From assembly GCA_021463845.1 (NCBI GenBank), contig JAJTXV010000004.1, positions 175,795 to 239,794 on the forward strand: a DNA stretch of 64,000 bases, in the 5' to 3' direction. A model generated the notes under the pieces. The model did not search any database and was not told the origin of the DNA. It worked only from the letters and a program-made list of their open reading frames with translations. The translations under genes were made by a program, and so were the position numbers. The DNA is from Anaerolineales bacterium. Lineage in GTDB: Bacteria; Chloroflexota; Anaerolineae; Anaerolineales; UBA11579. This document shows, one piece after another, positions 1 through 9,781 of the stretch; the stretch's first letter is position 1; the number at the start of each line of letters is the position of its first letter.

Positions 1-1477
<1,477 letters not shown>

Positions 1478-1480
1478 AAA

Positions 1481-1498
1481 GTACATCTTGCGATGTAC
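1481..1498 (-). other. rRNA leader hairpin with GCAA tetraloop next to the 16S 5' end
   Basis: On the minus strand GTACATC-GCAA-GATGTAC forms a perfect 7-bp stem closed by a GNRA tetraloop. It is followed by six T and then the 16S start. It looks like an intrinsic terminator but lies inside the rRNA transcript, so a processing or folding role in the leader is more likely. A second small inverted repeat, GAGATGTATCTC, lies just upstream. Confidence 0.6.
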
Positions 1499-1597
1499 AG
1501 AGATACATCTCTATGCGGTTAGTCAAAGAAAACGCAAGCTATCTTTACTTCTTATCACTATTCAGATGTTAAGGTCCGGCGCATACACAGGGGCGGG

Positions 1598-1626
1598 ATT
1601 CTACCCACACACCTCTGGCCTGTCAA
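1598..1626 (-). promoter_or_regulatory. rRNA operon promoter
   Basis: On the minus strand TTGACA (1626-1621) is followed by exactly 17 nt and TAGAAT (1603-1598). This is a consensus -35, ideal spacing and a near-consensus -10. Transcription would start near 1591, giving a leader of about 115 nt before the 16S. It is the best match to a sigma-70 promoter in the window, as expected for an rRNA operon. Confidence 0.85.
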
Positions 1627-1639
1627 GGCTGCAGACAAG

Positions 1640-1690
1640 AAAAGTCCCGATGCCGATAAGGCAATCGGGGCCTCTGTCGCTAGACTTTTT
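1640..1690 (-). terminator. Likely terminator of the dnaX-ybaB-recR operon
   Basis: About 110 nt beyond the recR stop on the minus strand, CCCGATTGCC pairs with GGCATCGGG and is followed by ACTTTTC. A longer outer stem (AAAAGTC with GACTTTT) encloses it, so the structure is close to symmetric and could act in both directions. It separates recR from the rRNA promoter, which starts 14 nt further on. Confidence 0.55.
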
Positions 1691-1796
1691 CAGTTGTTAG
1701 GGGAATGCTGTACTGCTACAGATATTCCGGCTGTCAAATGCTGGAACATTATATGCAGAATTTCACAAATAGCAAGCGATTCTGAAATCTTTAAGA

Positions 1797-2399
1797 TTAC
1801 ATGTTCTGGCGTCCGGCCAGCGCCCGCAGCAGGGTGCTCTGGTCGGCATACTCCAGGTCGCCGCCCATGGGCAGGCCGCGCGCCAGCCGGGTGACGCGCA
1901 CACCCAGCGGGGCTATCTGCTGCTGCAGGTACATGGCGGTGGCATCGCCTTCCATGCTGGGGTTAGTAGCGACGATCAGCTCTTGCACCTCGCCCGTCTT
2001 TAGCCGCTGCAACAGCTCTGCGATCTTTAAGTCTTCTGGCCCCACACCTTCGATCGGGGAGAGCGCGCCGCCAAGGACATGGTAAAGGCCGCGGTAACCC
2101 TGGGTGCGCTCGATCGCCAATACATCCAGCGGCTCTTCAACCACGCACAGCAATGCCTTCTCGCGCTCTGGGTGGGCACAGATGGGGCACAGCTCCTGCC
2201 CGGCGGCAGTGATGTTGAAACACAGCCCGCAGGTGGCCGTGCCCACGCGCAGACCACCGAGCGCCTTGGATAGTTCATCGGCAAGGGCGCCGTCTCCACG
2301 CAACAGGAAGAAGGTCAAGCGCGAGGCCGTCTTTGGCCCTACACCTGGCAATCGGGCAAACGCCTCGATCACGCGCTGGATCGGCTCAGGCAGTAACAC
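1797..2399 (-). CDS. recR: Recombination protein RecR
   Basis: A 200-aa protein of full family length. The N-terminal helix-hairpin-helix segment (RLPGVGPKTASRL, residues 17-29) is followed by a four-cysteine zinc finger (CGLCFN...CPICAH, about residues 57-75) and a Toprim domain. RecR works with RecO and RecF to load RecA at gaps and stalled forks. It lies 9 nt after ybaB and downstream of dnaX, the common bacterial dnaX-ybaB-recR order, so the three are probably co-transcribed. Function is assigned from family identity; nothing is unusual. Confidence 0.97.
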   Translation of the reverse strand: MLLPEPIQRVIEAFARLPGVGPKTASRLTFFLLRGDGALADELSKALGGLRVGTATCGLCFNITAAGQELCPICAHPEREKALLCVVEEPLDVLAIERTQGYRGLYHVLGGALSPIEGVGPEDLKIAELLQRLKTGEVQELIVATNPSMEGDATAMYLQQQIAPLGVRVTRLARGLPMGGDLEYADQSTLLRALAGRQNM

Positions 2400-2408
2400 G
2401 CGTGCTTC

Positions 2409-2720
2409 TTAGAAATTGAGCCCTTGGGAAAGCGGGCCAAGGCGGTCTTTCGCCATCTGGCGCGAAGCTTCAAGTGCTTCGTTGACGCCTTGCATCAGCA
2501 GTTTGGCCAACTTCTGCGGGTCGCCAGCAACCTCTGGCGAGATCTCCAGGCTGGTGATGCGCTGGTCGCCCGTGATCACGATCCTGATAGCGCCATCAGC
2601 CACTTCGGCTGTGACAGTCTCTTTGGCCAACTCTTTCTGAGCTTTGACCAGATCGCCTTGCAGCTCGCGCAGCTGCTTTAGCATGCCGCCCATATCCCCT
2701 AAACCCGGTAGTTTGTCCAT
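2409..2720 (-). CDS. ybaB: YbaB/EbfC family nucleoid-associated protein
   Basis: A 103-aa protein of the YbaB/EbfC family, a dimeric DNA-binding protein that coats the nucleoid. The core signature is visible: an N-terminal helix LRELQGDLVKAQKEL, the strand-rich section TVTAEVADGAIRIVITGD, and the C-terminal helix ending in DRLGPLSQGL. It lies between dnaX (35 nt upstream) and recR (9 nt downstream), which is the conserved position for this family. Confidence 0.95.
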   Translation of the reverse strand: MDKLPGLGDMGGMLKQLRELQGDLVKAQKELAKETVTAEVADGAIRIVITGDQRITSLEISPEVAGDPQKLAKLLMQGVNEALEASRQMAKDRLGPLSQGLNF

Positions 2721-2755
2721 TGCTACTTATCTCCAATACCAAGAAAGTTTATGAC

Positions 2756-4321
2756 TCAATCGCTTGTGGCTTGGTCGGTCTGATCGACAATTTCGCCACC
2801 AAGGCGCATTGCCGTAGCTACCACGCCAGAACTATCCAGCCCCGCCGGCAACTCGGAAGCGCTAGCGGTGCTGAGAAAGCACTGCACATCCATTGCCCGG
2901 CCGAAGGCCTGCTGCAACACGGCGTGGAGCATATCCATATTGTCCTGCTTTTCCATCTTGTCTTTCAATACATCTGTGGCGAAGCCGAGCAGGAGTTTAT
3001 CGTCACGCAATTGGCGCGCCTTGACAGAGTTGAGCAGCGCGGCCAGGTTGGCATTTTGCTGCTTGGCTAGATCTTTGATCTTGTTCCATTGCGCCATGTC
3101 CAAGCCTTCCCCACTGGCCGCGGGGGTAGCGGCTGGCGCCTGCGATGCAGGCCGAGGAGCATCCGCTTTCCTTTGCGGTGCAGGCTGGCTTGTGCGCTCC
3201 GGCACGGCAGCCGGGGGCGTGGATACTGACGGCGCCTGCATCGCCTCAACCAGCGCCATTTCCAAAGGCAGGCCGGGCTGCCAAGCCTGGCGCACTTCGG
3301 CTGCAGCTTCATTGAACAAACGCAGCATGCGCAAAATACTGGCGGGCGTCAACGCTTCGGCCTGCGCTTTCATGCGGCGCGCCTCCTCGCCGGCAAACTC
3401 ATGACCCAGCGGCGCGTTCATGCGGATCAGCAACAGGCCGCGCAAGGTGTCCACCAACTGGCGCGCCAGCTGGCGCGCATCACTGCCGGTGTCCAGCGCG
3501 GCGCGGATCTGCTCCAGGCCGGCGGCAGCGTCATTGGCAACCAGGGCATCCAGCACGCCCAGCACGGCTTCGCTGGCCGAGGTGCCCAGTACCTGCTGCG
3601 CCCAATCCAGGCGCAGGCGTTCGCCCGGCACCGCCAGCTGGTCAAACAACGAGATCGAATCACGCAGACTGCCGGTGCCCTGGCGAGCGATGAGCTCCAG
3701 CGCATCGCGGTCTGCTTCTACACCCTCATCTTTGGCAATTTTCTCCAGCTGGGCAACCGTCTCTTCCACTGGCAACCGGCGGAACTCGTGGCGCTGGCAG
3801 CGCGAGAGCACGGTTGCCGGGATCTTGTGCATTTCTGTGGTGGCCAGGATGAAGATGGCATGCGGCGGCGGCTCCTCCAGGGTCTTCAACAGTGCATTGA
3901 AGGCCGCCTGGGAGAGCATGTGGACTTCGTCAATGATATAGACCTTGAAGTCCCCGTGATTGGGTTTGAAATTGATCTTGTCACGCAGATCACGCACGTC
4001 TTCCACGCTGGTATTGGATGCGGCGTCAATCTCGATCAGGTCCATAAAGCTGCCGTTTTGGATCGAAACGCAGTTCTCGCAGGTGCAATCAGGACGCTGG
4101 GTCAAATCTTCATTGGTGCAAGTTATTGCTTTGGCCAGCAAGCGCGCGATGCTGGTTTTGCCGGTGCCGCGCGGCCCTGAGAACAAATAGGCATGGCCTA
4201 CCCGGTCGGCCGCAACGGCATTGCGCAGCGTGCTGACCACATGCGCCTGGCCGACGACATCAGACCAGTTGTTTGGCCGGTATTTGCGATAAAGGGAAAG
4301 AGTGGGCGTGCTCATGAACAT
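2756..4321 (-). CDS. dnaX: DNA polymerase III subunit gamma/tau
   Basis: A 521-aa clamp-loader ATPase. Walker A is GPRGTGKT (about residues 49-56), the zinc module has CT...C-x-C-x2-C, Walker B is IIDEVHML, and the sensor region ATTEMHKIPATVLSRCQR is intact. A proline/alanine-rich linker (about 380-415) leads to a short C-terminal domain typical of tau. It is shorter than E. coli tau (643 aa). I see no clear A-rich slippage site, so a separate gamma product is not indicated. The start is ambiguous between ATG at 4321 and ATG at 4315 (MSTPTLSLYRKYRP); the second matches family N-termini better. Confidence 0.96.
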   Translation of the reverse strand: MFMSTPTLSLYRKYRPNNWSDVVGQAHVVSTLRNAVAADRVGHAYLFSGPRGTGKTSIARLLAKAITCTNEDLTQRPDCTCENCVSIQNGSFMDLIEIDAASNTSVEDVRDLRDKINFKPNHGDFKVYIIDEVHMLSQAAFNALLKTLEEPPPHAIFILATTEMHKIPATVLSRCQRHEFRRLPVEETVAQLEKIAKDEGVEADRDALELIARQGTGSLRDSISLFDQLAVPGERLRLDWAQQVLGTSASEAVLGVLDALVANDAAAGLEQIRAALDTGSDARQLARQLVDTLRGLLLIRMNAPLGHEFAGEEARRMKAQAEALTPASILRMLRLFNEAAAEVRQAWQPGLPLEMALVEAMQAPSVSTPPAAVPERTSQPAPQRKADAPRPASQAPAATPAASGEGLDMAQWNKIKDLAKQQNANLAALLNSVKARQLRDDKLLLGFATDVLKDKMEKQDNMDMLHAVLQQAFGRAMDVQCFLSTASASELPAGLDSSGVVATAMRLGGEIVDQTDQATSD

Positions 4322-4345
4322 ATCTAGTGTAACAGAGGCGTATGC

Positions 4346-4777
4346 TCATGAAGATAGCCTGCCAACCTCATCTGACACACTAATCTTTTGACGATGAAAT
4401 CGGTCCAATGGAATGCTGATGTTGTAATCAGAAATACGCTTGTTCAGGGCTTCTACAGTTTCTTCGAATGCGGCGAGTGCAGTTTGCCATTGGGTTTCGA
4501 CCCAACGAGCGTCATCCTGCCCAACCGCATTGGCTTGACGCCATTCCCAGGCTCGGGCAAGGCTGGCACGCGCCGCCGCCAACTCTGCATCGATTGCCTG
4601 GCGAGTTTCAATAAACGAAAGAGCGAAGCCATTTTCCTTTAGCAGATGATAGGCAAGCTGCCAGCTGGGATCTATGTACGGGTTCTCTTCCAGGTTAAGT
4701 GGCTTTCCCGCTCCTGGCAGGTTGTCAAAAGCCCCCTCCTCCATAGCTTTGCGGATGATCTCGTCAATATTGGGCAT
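4346..4777 (-). CDS. DUF1992 (DnaJ homologue subfamily C member 28-like) protein
   Basis: A 143-aa soluble protein. The opening IDEIIRKAMEEGAFDNLPGAGKPL is the hallmark of DUF1992, a domain named after eukaryotic DNAJC28; bacterial members lack a J domain. The middle and C-terminus are helical and charged. Biochemical function is unknown. It lies 24 nt upstream of dnaX and 6 nt downstream of the lamin-tail protein on the same strand, so it may share their transcript. Confidence 0.85.
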   Translation of the reverse strand: MPNIDEIIRKAMEEGAFDNLPGAGKPLNLEENPYIDPSWQLAYHLLKENGFALSFIETRQAIDAELAAARASLARAWEWRQANAVGQDDARWVETQWQTALAAFEETVEALNKRISDYNISIPLDRFHRQKISVSDEVGRLSS

Positions 4778-4783
4778 AACAGA

Positions 4784-5257
4784 TCAGGGGACTACAAAAG
4801 TGGCCTGCACATCTCCGTTGCTATCCAGCAGAGTCAGAGTCTCACCATTGGTCCATACCGCCACTTGGCGATCCCAATAGAGTTCAGAAACGGTGTCATC
4901 TCCTTGACGAGTATAGACAGATACCTGCCCACCGGGATGCAATACCAGCGCAGGAAAGCGGAACTCTATGCCGCTGCCATCCCGCAGGCGCCAACCAACC
5001 AGCGAGAGCTCCTGCTGGCCGGTGTGCTCAATGGTCACGCGCTCATTCTGCAGATCGCCAGCCGCCACCACTGCGCCTACGCGCAGTTGGCTGCTGGCGA
5101 TCTGCACCGGCGCCCCGTTGGCATCCAAAACCGCCGGGCTGTCTCGAAACACAAAGAAGGTCCACACAGACATCACGATCAGTGCGGTCACAATGGAAAC
5201 AGCCACATTGAGCAGTAAATAGCGCACAAGACGCGGGTCAGTCAGCAGATCACGCAT
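4784..5257 (-). CDS. Membrane-anchored lamin-tail-domain protein
   Basis: A 157-aa protein with one N-terminal transmembrane helix (about residues 12-33, LLLNVAVSIVTALIVMSVWTF) and an extracytoplasmic beta domain. The section from VTIEHTGQQELSLVGWRLRD to DGDVQATF has the pattern of a lamin-tail (LTD) Ig-like domain (VTIxN, LxGWxLxD, LxPGGxVxV, WTNGETLTLLD). Bacterial LTD proteins are often at the cell surface, but the role here is unknown. TATCAT lies 7 nt before the ATG (5270-5265), suggesting a leaderless transcript. Confidence 0.75.
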   Translation of the reverse strand: MRDLLTDPRLVRYLLLNVAVSIVTALIVMSVWTFFVFRDSPAVLDANGAPVQIASSQLRVGAVVAAGDLQNERVTIEHTGQQELSLVGWRLRDGSGIEFRFPALVLHPGGQVSVYTRQGDDTVSELYWDRQVAVWTNGETLTLLDSNGDVQATFVVP

Positions 5258-5320
5258 CCATACGATGATAGCACTGACCAGCCGGCTTTGCCGTTTCCCG
5301 AGAATGGTAGACTGTGAAAC

Positions 5321-5746
5321 ATGCGGATTTCGGCGGAGAAAGATACCGGCCCACGCCCAGCGGCCATCACTTTCACTGGCCGCCTATTGAGCCTGCAAAG
5401 CGTAGGCCTTGTGCTCCTGGCCATTATGGCCGCGCCCGAGCCCCCGATCGCCAACCATGAATGGCGCGAGCTATGGCGCGCCGGCTTGTATATCACGCTT
5501 GGCTTTCTCAGTGCGTGGTCAGGCCTGGGTCTGCTCAAATTGCGCCCGCCCTCCTGGAACCTGGCCATGCTTGTACAAGGCACGGCTTTGCTGCACGCGC
5601 TGATTCTGTACCGCGCTGGCGAACGCCCTGTGTACATCTATCTGCAGATGTTCCTGGCCATTCTGATCGTAGTCAACCTAAATCAGTCAGCCCTACGCGC
5701 CAGCTTTCCTACTGAGCTGATCGAAACCCAAGAGGCACCGCAGTGA
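5321..5746 (+). CDS. Small membrane protein of unknown function
   Basis: A 141-aa protein with about four hydrophobic segments (residues 20-36, 50-67, 76-92, 99-118). I do not recognise a family. It is divergent from the lamin-tail gene (63 nt apart). TAGACT lies 7 nt before the ATG, so the mRNA may be leaderless. Its stop overlaps the GTG start of the next gene (GTGA), so the two products are translationally coupled and probably act together. Confidence 0.75.
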   Translation: MRISAEKDTGPRPAAITFTGRLLSLQSVGLVLLAIMAAPEPPIANHEWRELWRAGLYITLGFLSAWSGLGLLKLRPPSWNLAMLVQGTALLHALILYRAGERPVYIYLQMFLAILIVVNLNQSALRASFPTELIETQEAPQ

Positions 5747-7581
5747 CCGCGCCCAACCCGGCGGAGCAGCACGCGGTCCTGCTGCGCCGTTTTGAACCCA
5801 TCCTGCGTTTCACGCATGGGGAACGCTTCTTCCCTATGGATGTGGGCCGCTATGTGGCCAACAGCAGCTTCTGGGTGCAACGGCCAAACCTGCCATCTGA
5901 ACGCGTATACGCTCAAGGTGATCTATCGCTGGAGAAGCTTTCACAAAGTCGTCGAGAGCCCTTCGCTTCAATCCAATATCTTAAGTTCATTGAGCCGCTC
6001 ACGATCACCGAGCTCGCCACCTACCAGCTGCAGCAAACGCTAACCAAAGCAGGCCGCGAGCAGGCTTTTCATGCCGGCGCAGGCCGCCTGGCGCGGGTGG
6101 GGTACGGCTCACGCCTGCTCGATGCCCTCTTTTCACTCAGCCTCTTTCTGCGCGGCCGAGTGCCGGGCGACACGGCCGCGGCTGCGGCCGTGCGCTACAA
6201 GCAGATGCAAGAAGACAGCGAGCAGTTTCATTACTATGGCCGCGTGCTGGAGCAAGAGGGTTGGCTGGTCCTGCAATACTGGTACTTCTACGCCTTCAAC
6301 AACTGGCGCTCTGGTTTCTCTGGCGTAAATGACCACGAAGCCGATTGGGAAATGGTGTGCGTGTATCTGTACAAGGATGCCGAAGGCGAATGGCAGCCGG
6401 AGTGGACGGGCTATGCCAGCCATGATTTCCACGGCGACGATCTTCGCCGCCGCTGGGATGACCCTGAGTTGGAGAAGATCGCCCAGCATCCGGTCGTTTA
6501 CGTGGGCGCAGGTTCGCATGCCAGCTACTACCAGGCGGGTGAGTACCTTACTGAACTAGAGCTGCCGTTGCTTTCCCCGCTGTCTGCATTCTGGGGGCGC
6601 GTCCGCGGCGCATGGGAGCGCATGCTGCGCACAGAAGACAGCACCCGCACTAACGAAACTTTGTTCCGCATTCCGTTTGTAGACTACGCCCGCGGCGATG
6701 GCATGAGCATCGGCCCCGGACAGCAAAAGCGCTGGGCAGACCCTGAACTTATAAACCCGGCCCCGGAGTGGGTGCGCGGCTACCGCGGCCTGTGGGGCCT
6801 GTACGCCCGCGATCCGATTGCCGGCGAAAACGCACCTGCTGGCCCCATGTATGACCGCGCCGGCAAAGTGCGCCGCGCCTGGTATGACCCGCTGGGCTGG
6901 GCCGGGTTGGACAAGCAAGTGCCGCCCAACCGCGCCCAAGACCGGGCTCGCCGCCGCCAGCATGCTATTGAGCAGCGTCAGGACGCGCTCAAGATCACCA
7001 TCAGCGAAAAGACCCGCGAGCTGCGCGATCTAGGCATGGAAGCCGAAGCGATGCTGGAACAACCCCATATGAAAGAGCTCTACGAGCAACGCCGGCAGCG
7101 CATCGGCGTGCTATCGGAGGAGTTGGATACATTGCGCGCCCAACTCTCCACTGACGGTGCGCTACGCGAAGCCCTCGGCTTGCATGCTGCCCGCCTGGAT
7201 GCTGGCTACAAGACCGGCCCGCGGGCACATATCCGCCGTGCCCATCACCCAGCCAGCGAGACCGGACTTCGCCTCAGCCGCATTGCCGAGATTTGGGCAG
7301 CAGCCAGCATTGGCATCGTGCTACTCGCCTTCGTCGGCATAGTGCTATTCGCCCGCCAGTACTTGCTGGTGGGCATCGTATCCATGTTGGGGATCGTGGC
7401 CGTAGTGGAAGCTGTGTTCCGCAGCCGGCTTGGCTGGCTGCTGGGCCGGCTTACCAACGCGCTGGCATTGGTGGCAACCCTAGTGCTGCTTTACGAATTC
7501 TTCTGGCCGCTGGTGATCGGTGTCATTATCCTGGCCGGCACCTACATCTTATGGGAAAACCTGCGCGAGCTGTGGGCTTAG
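5743..7581 (+). CDS. VPS62-like domain protein with C-terminal membrane helices
   Basis: A 612-aa protein starting at GTG. Residues about 150-300 contain LQYWYFYAFNNWRSGFSGVNDHEADWEM, then VGAGSHASYYQAG. This resembles the VPS62 / DUF946-type domain of fungi, plants and some bacteria, whose function is poorly known. A charged coiled-coil-like stretch (about 400-470, rich in E, R and Q) is followed by three or four transmembrane helices (about 520-605). It is coupled by a 4-nt overlap to the small membrane protein upstream. Its stop interlocks with that of the convergent methyltransferase gene. Confidence 0.65.
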   Translation: MTAPNPAEQHAVLLRRFEPILRFTHGERFFPMDVGRYVANSSFWVQRPNLPSERVYAQGDLSLEKLSQSRREPFASIQYLKFIEPLTITELATYQLQQTLTKAGREQAFHAGAGRLARVGYGSRLLDALFSLSLFLRGRVPGDTAAAAAVRYKQMQEDSEQFHYYGRVLEQEGWLVLQYWYFYAFNNWRSGFSGVNDHEADWEMVCVYLYKDAEGEWQPEWTGYASHDFHGDDLRRRWDDPELEKIAQHPVVYVGAGSHASYYQAGEYLTELELPLLSPLSAFWGRVRGAWERMLRTEDSTRTNETLFRIPFVDYARGDGMSIGPGQQKRWADPELINPAPEWVRGYRGLWGLYARDPIAGENAPAGPMYDRAGKVRRAWYDPLGWAGLDKQVPPNRAQDRARRRQHAIEQRQDALKITISEKTRELRDLGMEAEAMLEQPHMKELYEQRRQRIGVLSEELDTLRAQLSTDGALREALGLHAARLDAGYKTGPRAHIRRAHHPASETGLRLSRIAEIWAAASIGIVLLAFVGIVLFARQYLLVGIVSMLGIVAVVEAVFRSRLGWLLGRLTNALALVATLVLLYEFFWPLVIGVIILAGTYILWENLRELWA

Positions 7582-8543
7582 CGCCGGCGCGCAAAGCACA
7601 GATCCGCACTTTCACCCGGCCGCAGCTGGCTGCCCTCCAAAATATCGAAGTTCGCACGAATGAAGTCAAGCACCTGGGAATGCTGCTCCACCGCCTGTTT
7701 CGAATCCAATCCAGTACCCTCAGTCAGCAAAAAGTCGAACACCAAGACACCTCCAGGCCGAAGTATCTGGTGAAAGTATCTGGCAATCTCCAAAGGTTTG
7801 TTCAGGTGTTCAAACACCTGGCTGCAGAGGATTAGATCCATCGGGTCGAAGAAGTCTGGCATGAACTCATTTTTGGGCAGCAGCAGATGTGGAACAATGT
7901 CGCTGCGCGAACGCAGACGCCAAACTCCGTAATGGAACGGCAACATGGCAATATCTGCCAAGTGGTAGGTGTTCCTGCTAGTACCCAGAAAACGGATCGC
8001 TCCATATACAAAAGGTGCAGTGGAGCAACCAAACTCCAGGATACTCAACCCATGATTGCGGCCAACATGCCACATCGCTCGTTGCATGACGCGCACATCC
8101 GCAGGCAGGCTTGGTTTTGCAGCTAGATGAAGCAGAGAGTACAGCACTTCCGGGCGCTGCCAGGCGTCAAGATGGACACCCGGATCCTCGGTGTCAGGCA
8201 ACATATTCCGCTGGAATCTAATTCGGTACATGTTCTTTAGAAAATAAGCATCCTGGGGTCCCCAAAGAGGGCGTCCCTTTAAGATGTTGCCCCAATATTC
8301 GCTCAGGTCCTCAAACCAGGTCAGGTCTTGGTGCGCGTTGAATGCAGCCCGCCAGAGCTTGATGCGTAGACCCAGGGGCAACAACTGATTGGCATATAGT
8401 TTTGCAAAGAAATCTTTTGGCTCTGGCTCGAGGGAACCAGCCATCTGTCCCACAGGATATTGTTCAAATATAGCCGGGACATCTACATGAAGATTGTCGA
8501 AGCCATTCTTCTCAGAAGTCGAGTAAAAGATCGCATCGCTCAT
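7578..8543 (-). CDS. Class I SAM-dependent methyltransferase
   Basis: A 321-aa protein. The SAM-binding motif I is SILEFGCSTAPFVYGAI (about residues 165-181). A motif like DLILCSQVFEHLNKPLEIARYF followed by ILRPGGVLVFDF is typical of methyltransferases that follow the UbiE/Methyltransf_11 fold. The N-terminal 150 residues are helical and do not suggest a substrate. TACAAT (8556-8551) sits 7 nt before the ATG, so it may be leaderless. It follows a tRNA gene on the same strand by 85 nt. Confidence 0.8.
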   Translation of the reverse strand: MSDAIFYSTSEKNGFDNLHVDVPAIFEQYPVGQMAGSLEPEPKDFFAKLYANQLLPLGLRIKLWRAAFNAHQDLTWFEDLSEYWGNILKGRPLWGPQDAYFLKNMYRIRFQRNMLPDTEDPGVHLDAWQRPEVLYSLLHLAAKPSLPADVRVMQRAMWHVGRNHGLSILEFGCSTAPFVYGAIRFLGTSRNTYHLADIAMLPFHYGVWRLRSRSDIVPHLLLPKNEFMPDFFDPMDLILCSQVFEHLNKPLEIARYFHQILRPGGVLVFDFLLTEGTGLDSKQAVEQHSQVLDFIRANFDILEGSQLRPGESADLCFARRR

Positions 8544-8628
8544 AGGAAGAATTGTAAATTATTCACTGATGCCATCACAGCCGATAAACTGATCAAGTTT
8601 GGGGATCGAACACAAGGGAAATACTTTG

Positions 8629-8700
8629 TGGGCCCGCCAGGACTCGAACCTGAAACCAAGCGGTTATGAGCCGCCTGCTCTGCCATTGAGCTACAGGCCC
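8629..8700 (-). tRNA. tRNA with CAU anticodon, probably tRNA-Ile2
   Basis: A full cloverleaf on the minus strand: acceptor GGGCCTG pairs with CGGGCCC, D stem GCTC/GAGC, anticodon stem GGCGG/CCGCT around loop CTCATAA, and T arm with loop TTCGAGT. Discriminator is A73 and CCA is not encoded. CAU can mean elongator Met, initiator Met or lysidine-modified Ile2. Acceptor pairs C4-G69 and C5-G68 are like known TilS determinants and favour Ile2. Initiator is excluded by the standard G1-C72 pair. Confidence 0.93.
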
Positions 8701-8729
8701 TTACTACAACAAGTTGCTATTTTACTAGG

Positions 8730-9110
8730 CTACAGCGCCGCGTATAAATCCACGCGGTAGCCATCCGGGTCCTGCACGATTGCATAGCGCTGCCCCCACG
8801 GCGCATCCCACGGTTCTACCGACAAGCTGTGTCCGGCCGCCTTCACCGCCGCGGCCACGCGGTCCACTTCGGCCGGGGAGCTGTATTGCACCGCGAAAGA
8901 GGAATGGTTGCCGGGATGTGGCGTCTCGCCGAGTATCTCCGCCAGCAAACCGGCTACATCGATCATCAACCGCGCCGACCCATCTGGGGTATGCGGCTCC
9001 AGGTGCTGTTCGTCTGCGCTAAACTCACCGAATTCAAAACCTAACAGCTTGTAAAAGGCCACTGTCTTTTCAAGGTTTGTTGAGCTAACACCAACAGCAT
9101 CGATCTTCAT
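8730..9110 (-). CDS. Glyoxalase/bleomycin-resistance (VOC) family protein
   Basis: A 126-aa single-module VOC protein. The start MKIDAVGVSSTNLEKTVAFYKLLGF, the middle segment EPWDAPWGQRYAIVQDPDGYRVDL and the length are typical of a beta-alpha-beta-beta-beta repeat dimer. The substrate cannot be read from the sequence; such proteins include lyases, dioxygenases and antibiotic-binding proteins. Its ATG overlaps the rhodanese stop (ATGA), so the two are translationally coupled. Confidence 0.88.
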   Translation of the reverse strand: MKIDAVGVSSTNLEKTVAFYKLLGFEFGEFSADEQHLEPHTPDGSARLMIDVAGLLAEILGETPHPGNHSSFAVQYSSPAEVDRVAAAVKAAGHSLSVEPWDAPWGQRYAIVQDPDGYRVDLYAAL

Positions 9111-9601
9111 ATTGATTCTCCCTTACCCGGATCAGCAAGCTCTGTCGGGTAACCCTTTTTGAACCAGCCATCCGCTCCGCCAGACAGGCTCCTTACATTT
9201 TGGAAGCCGGCTTCCGCCATGATCTCGGCTGCCACAAGTGAGAACCCGCCGCCGGGACAAATAGTAACCACCTCGCCCTGCATGTAAGGTTCAAGCTCGC
9301 CAAACCGAGCCTCTAGATCCTTGATTGCCGCTTTGAAAGCCGCTGCACTGGGGAACTTCACCACCAGTTCCATCAAGGGTATATGCACGGCCCCAGGTAA
9401 ATGGCCAAAGCCAGAGCTGTATTCACTTGCATCCCTTACATCAATCAACAGCGGTGGCGTGTTTGACGCCATATGCTCCCGCAATTCCTCTGAAGAGATC
9501 TCACTCACATTGGAAAAATGGTACTCGCCTCTAATTAGCTTACTTGTCACTACCCGCGCAATCTTGAACAGCATCCCCCTACGGTTGAGCTTGACTCTCA
9601 T
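9107..9601 (-). CDS. Rhodanese-like domain protein
   Basis: A 164-aa protein with a single rhodanese domain (about residues 32-155). LLIDVRDASEYSSGFGHLPGAVHIPL is the family signature. The active-site loop is C115-PGGGFS, so the catalytic cysteine is kept and the seven-residue loop fits a sulfurtransferase. The N-terminal 30 residues are basic. It begins 22 nt after tRNA-Gly on the same strand and is coupled to the VOC gene. GAGG lies about 10 nt before the ATG. Confidence 0.88.
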   Translation of the reverse strand: MRVKLNRRGMLFKIARVVTSKLIRGEYHFSNVSEISSEELREHMASNTPPLLIDVRDASEYSSGFGHLPGAVHIPLMELVVKFPSAAAFKAAIKDLEARFGELEPYMQGEVVTICPGGGFSLVAAEIMAEAGFQNVRSLSGGADGWFKKGYPTELADPGKGESI

Positions 9602-9623
9602 TGTTGGTGCCTCGTTGTAAGAG

Positions 9624-9695
9624 AGCGGGCGGCGGGATTCGAACCCGCGAATGTCAGCTTGGAAGGCTGATGCCTTACCACTTGGCGACGCCCGC
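9624..9695 (-). tRNA. tRNA-Gly(UCC)
   Basis: Minus-strand cloverleaf: acceptor GCGGGCG with CGCCCGC, D arm GCC...GGC, anticodon loop CTTCCAA with anticodon TCC, T loop TTCGAAT, discriminator T73 as in other bacterial glycine tRNAs. CCA is not encoded. The gene sits 22 nt upstream of the rhodanese start and may share its transcript. Confidence 0.96.
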
Positions 9696-9781
9696 TTGCA
9701 AGCATTCTACCGCATTGCGAATCGCTCTTCTCTTGCTCGTACAACAGCCAAAACAGACCGCAAACAGTAGAATAGTGCGCT

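Noticed and set aside
2900..3100. Programmed frameshift in dnaX producing gamma
   Set aside because: No run of A or AAAG-type slippery heptamer with a following hairpin was found at the expected place.
2104..4190. Long plus-strand open frames opposite recR, ybaB and dnaX
   Set aside because: They mirror conserved minus-strand genes in GC-rich DNA and have no domain pattern.
8460..8669. Small plus-strand ORF covering the CAU tRNA
   Set aside because: It overlaps the tRNA and the methyltransferase promoter and has no coding signature.
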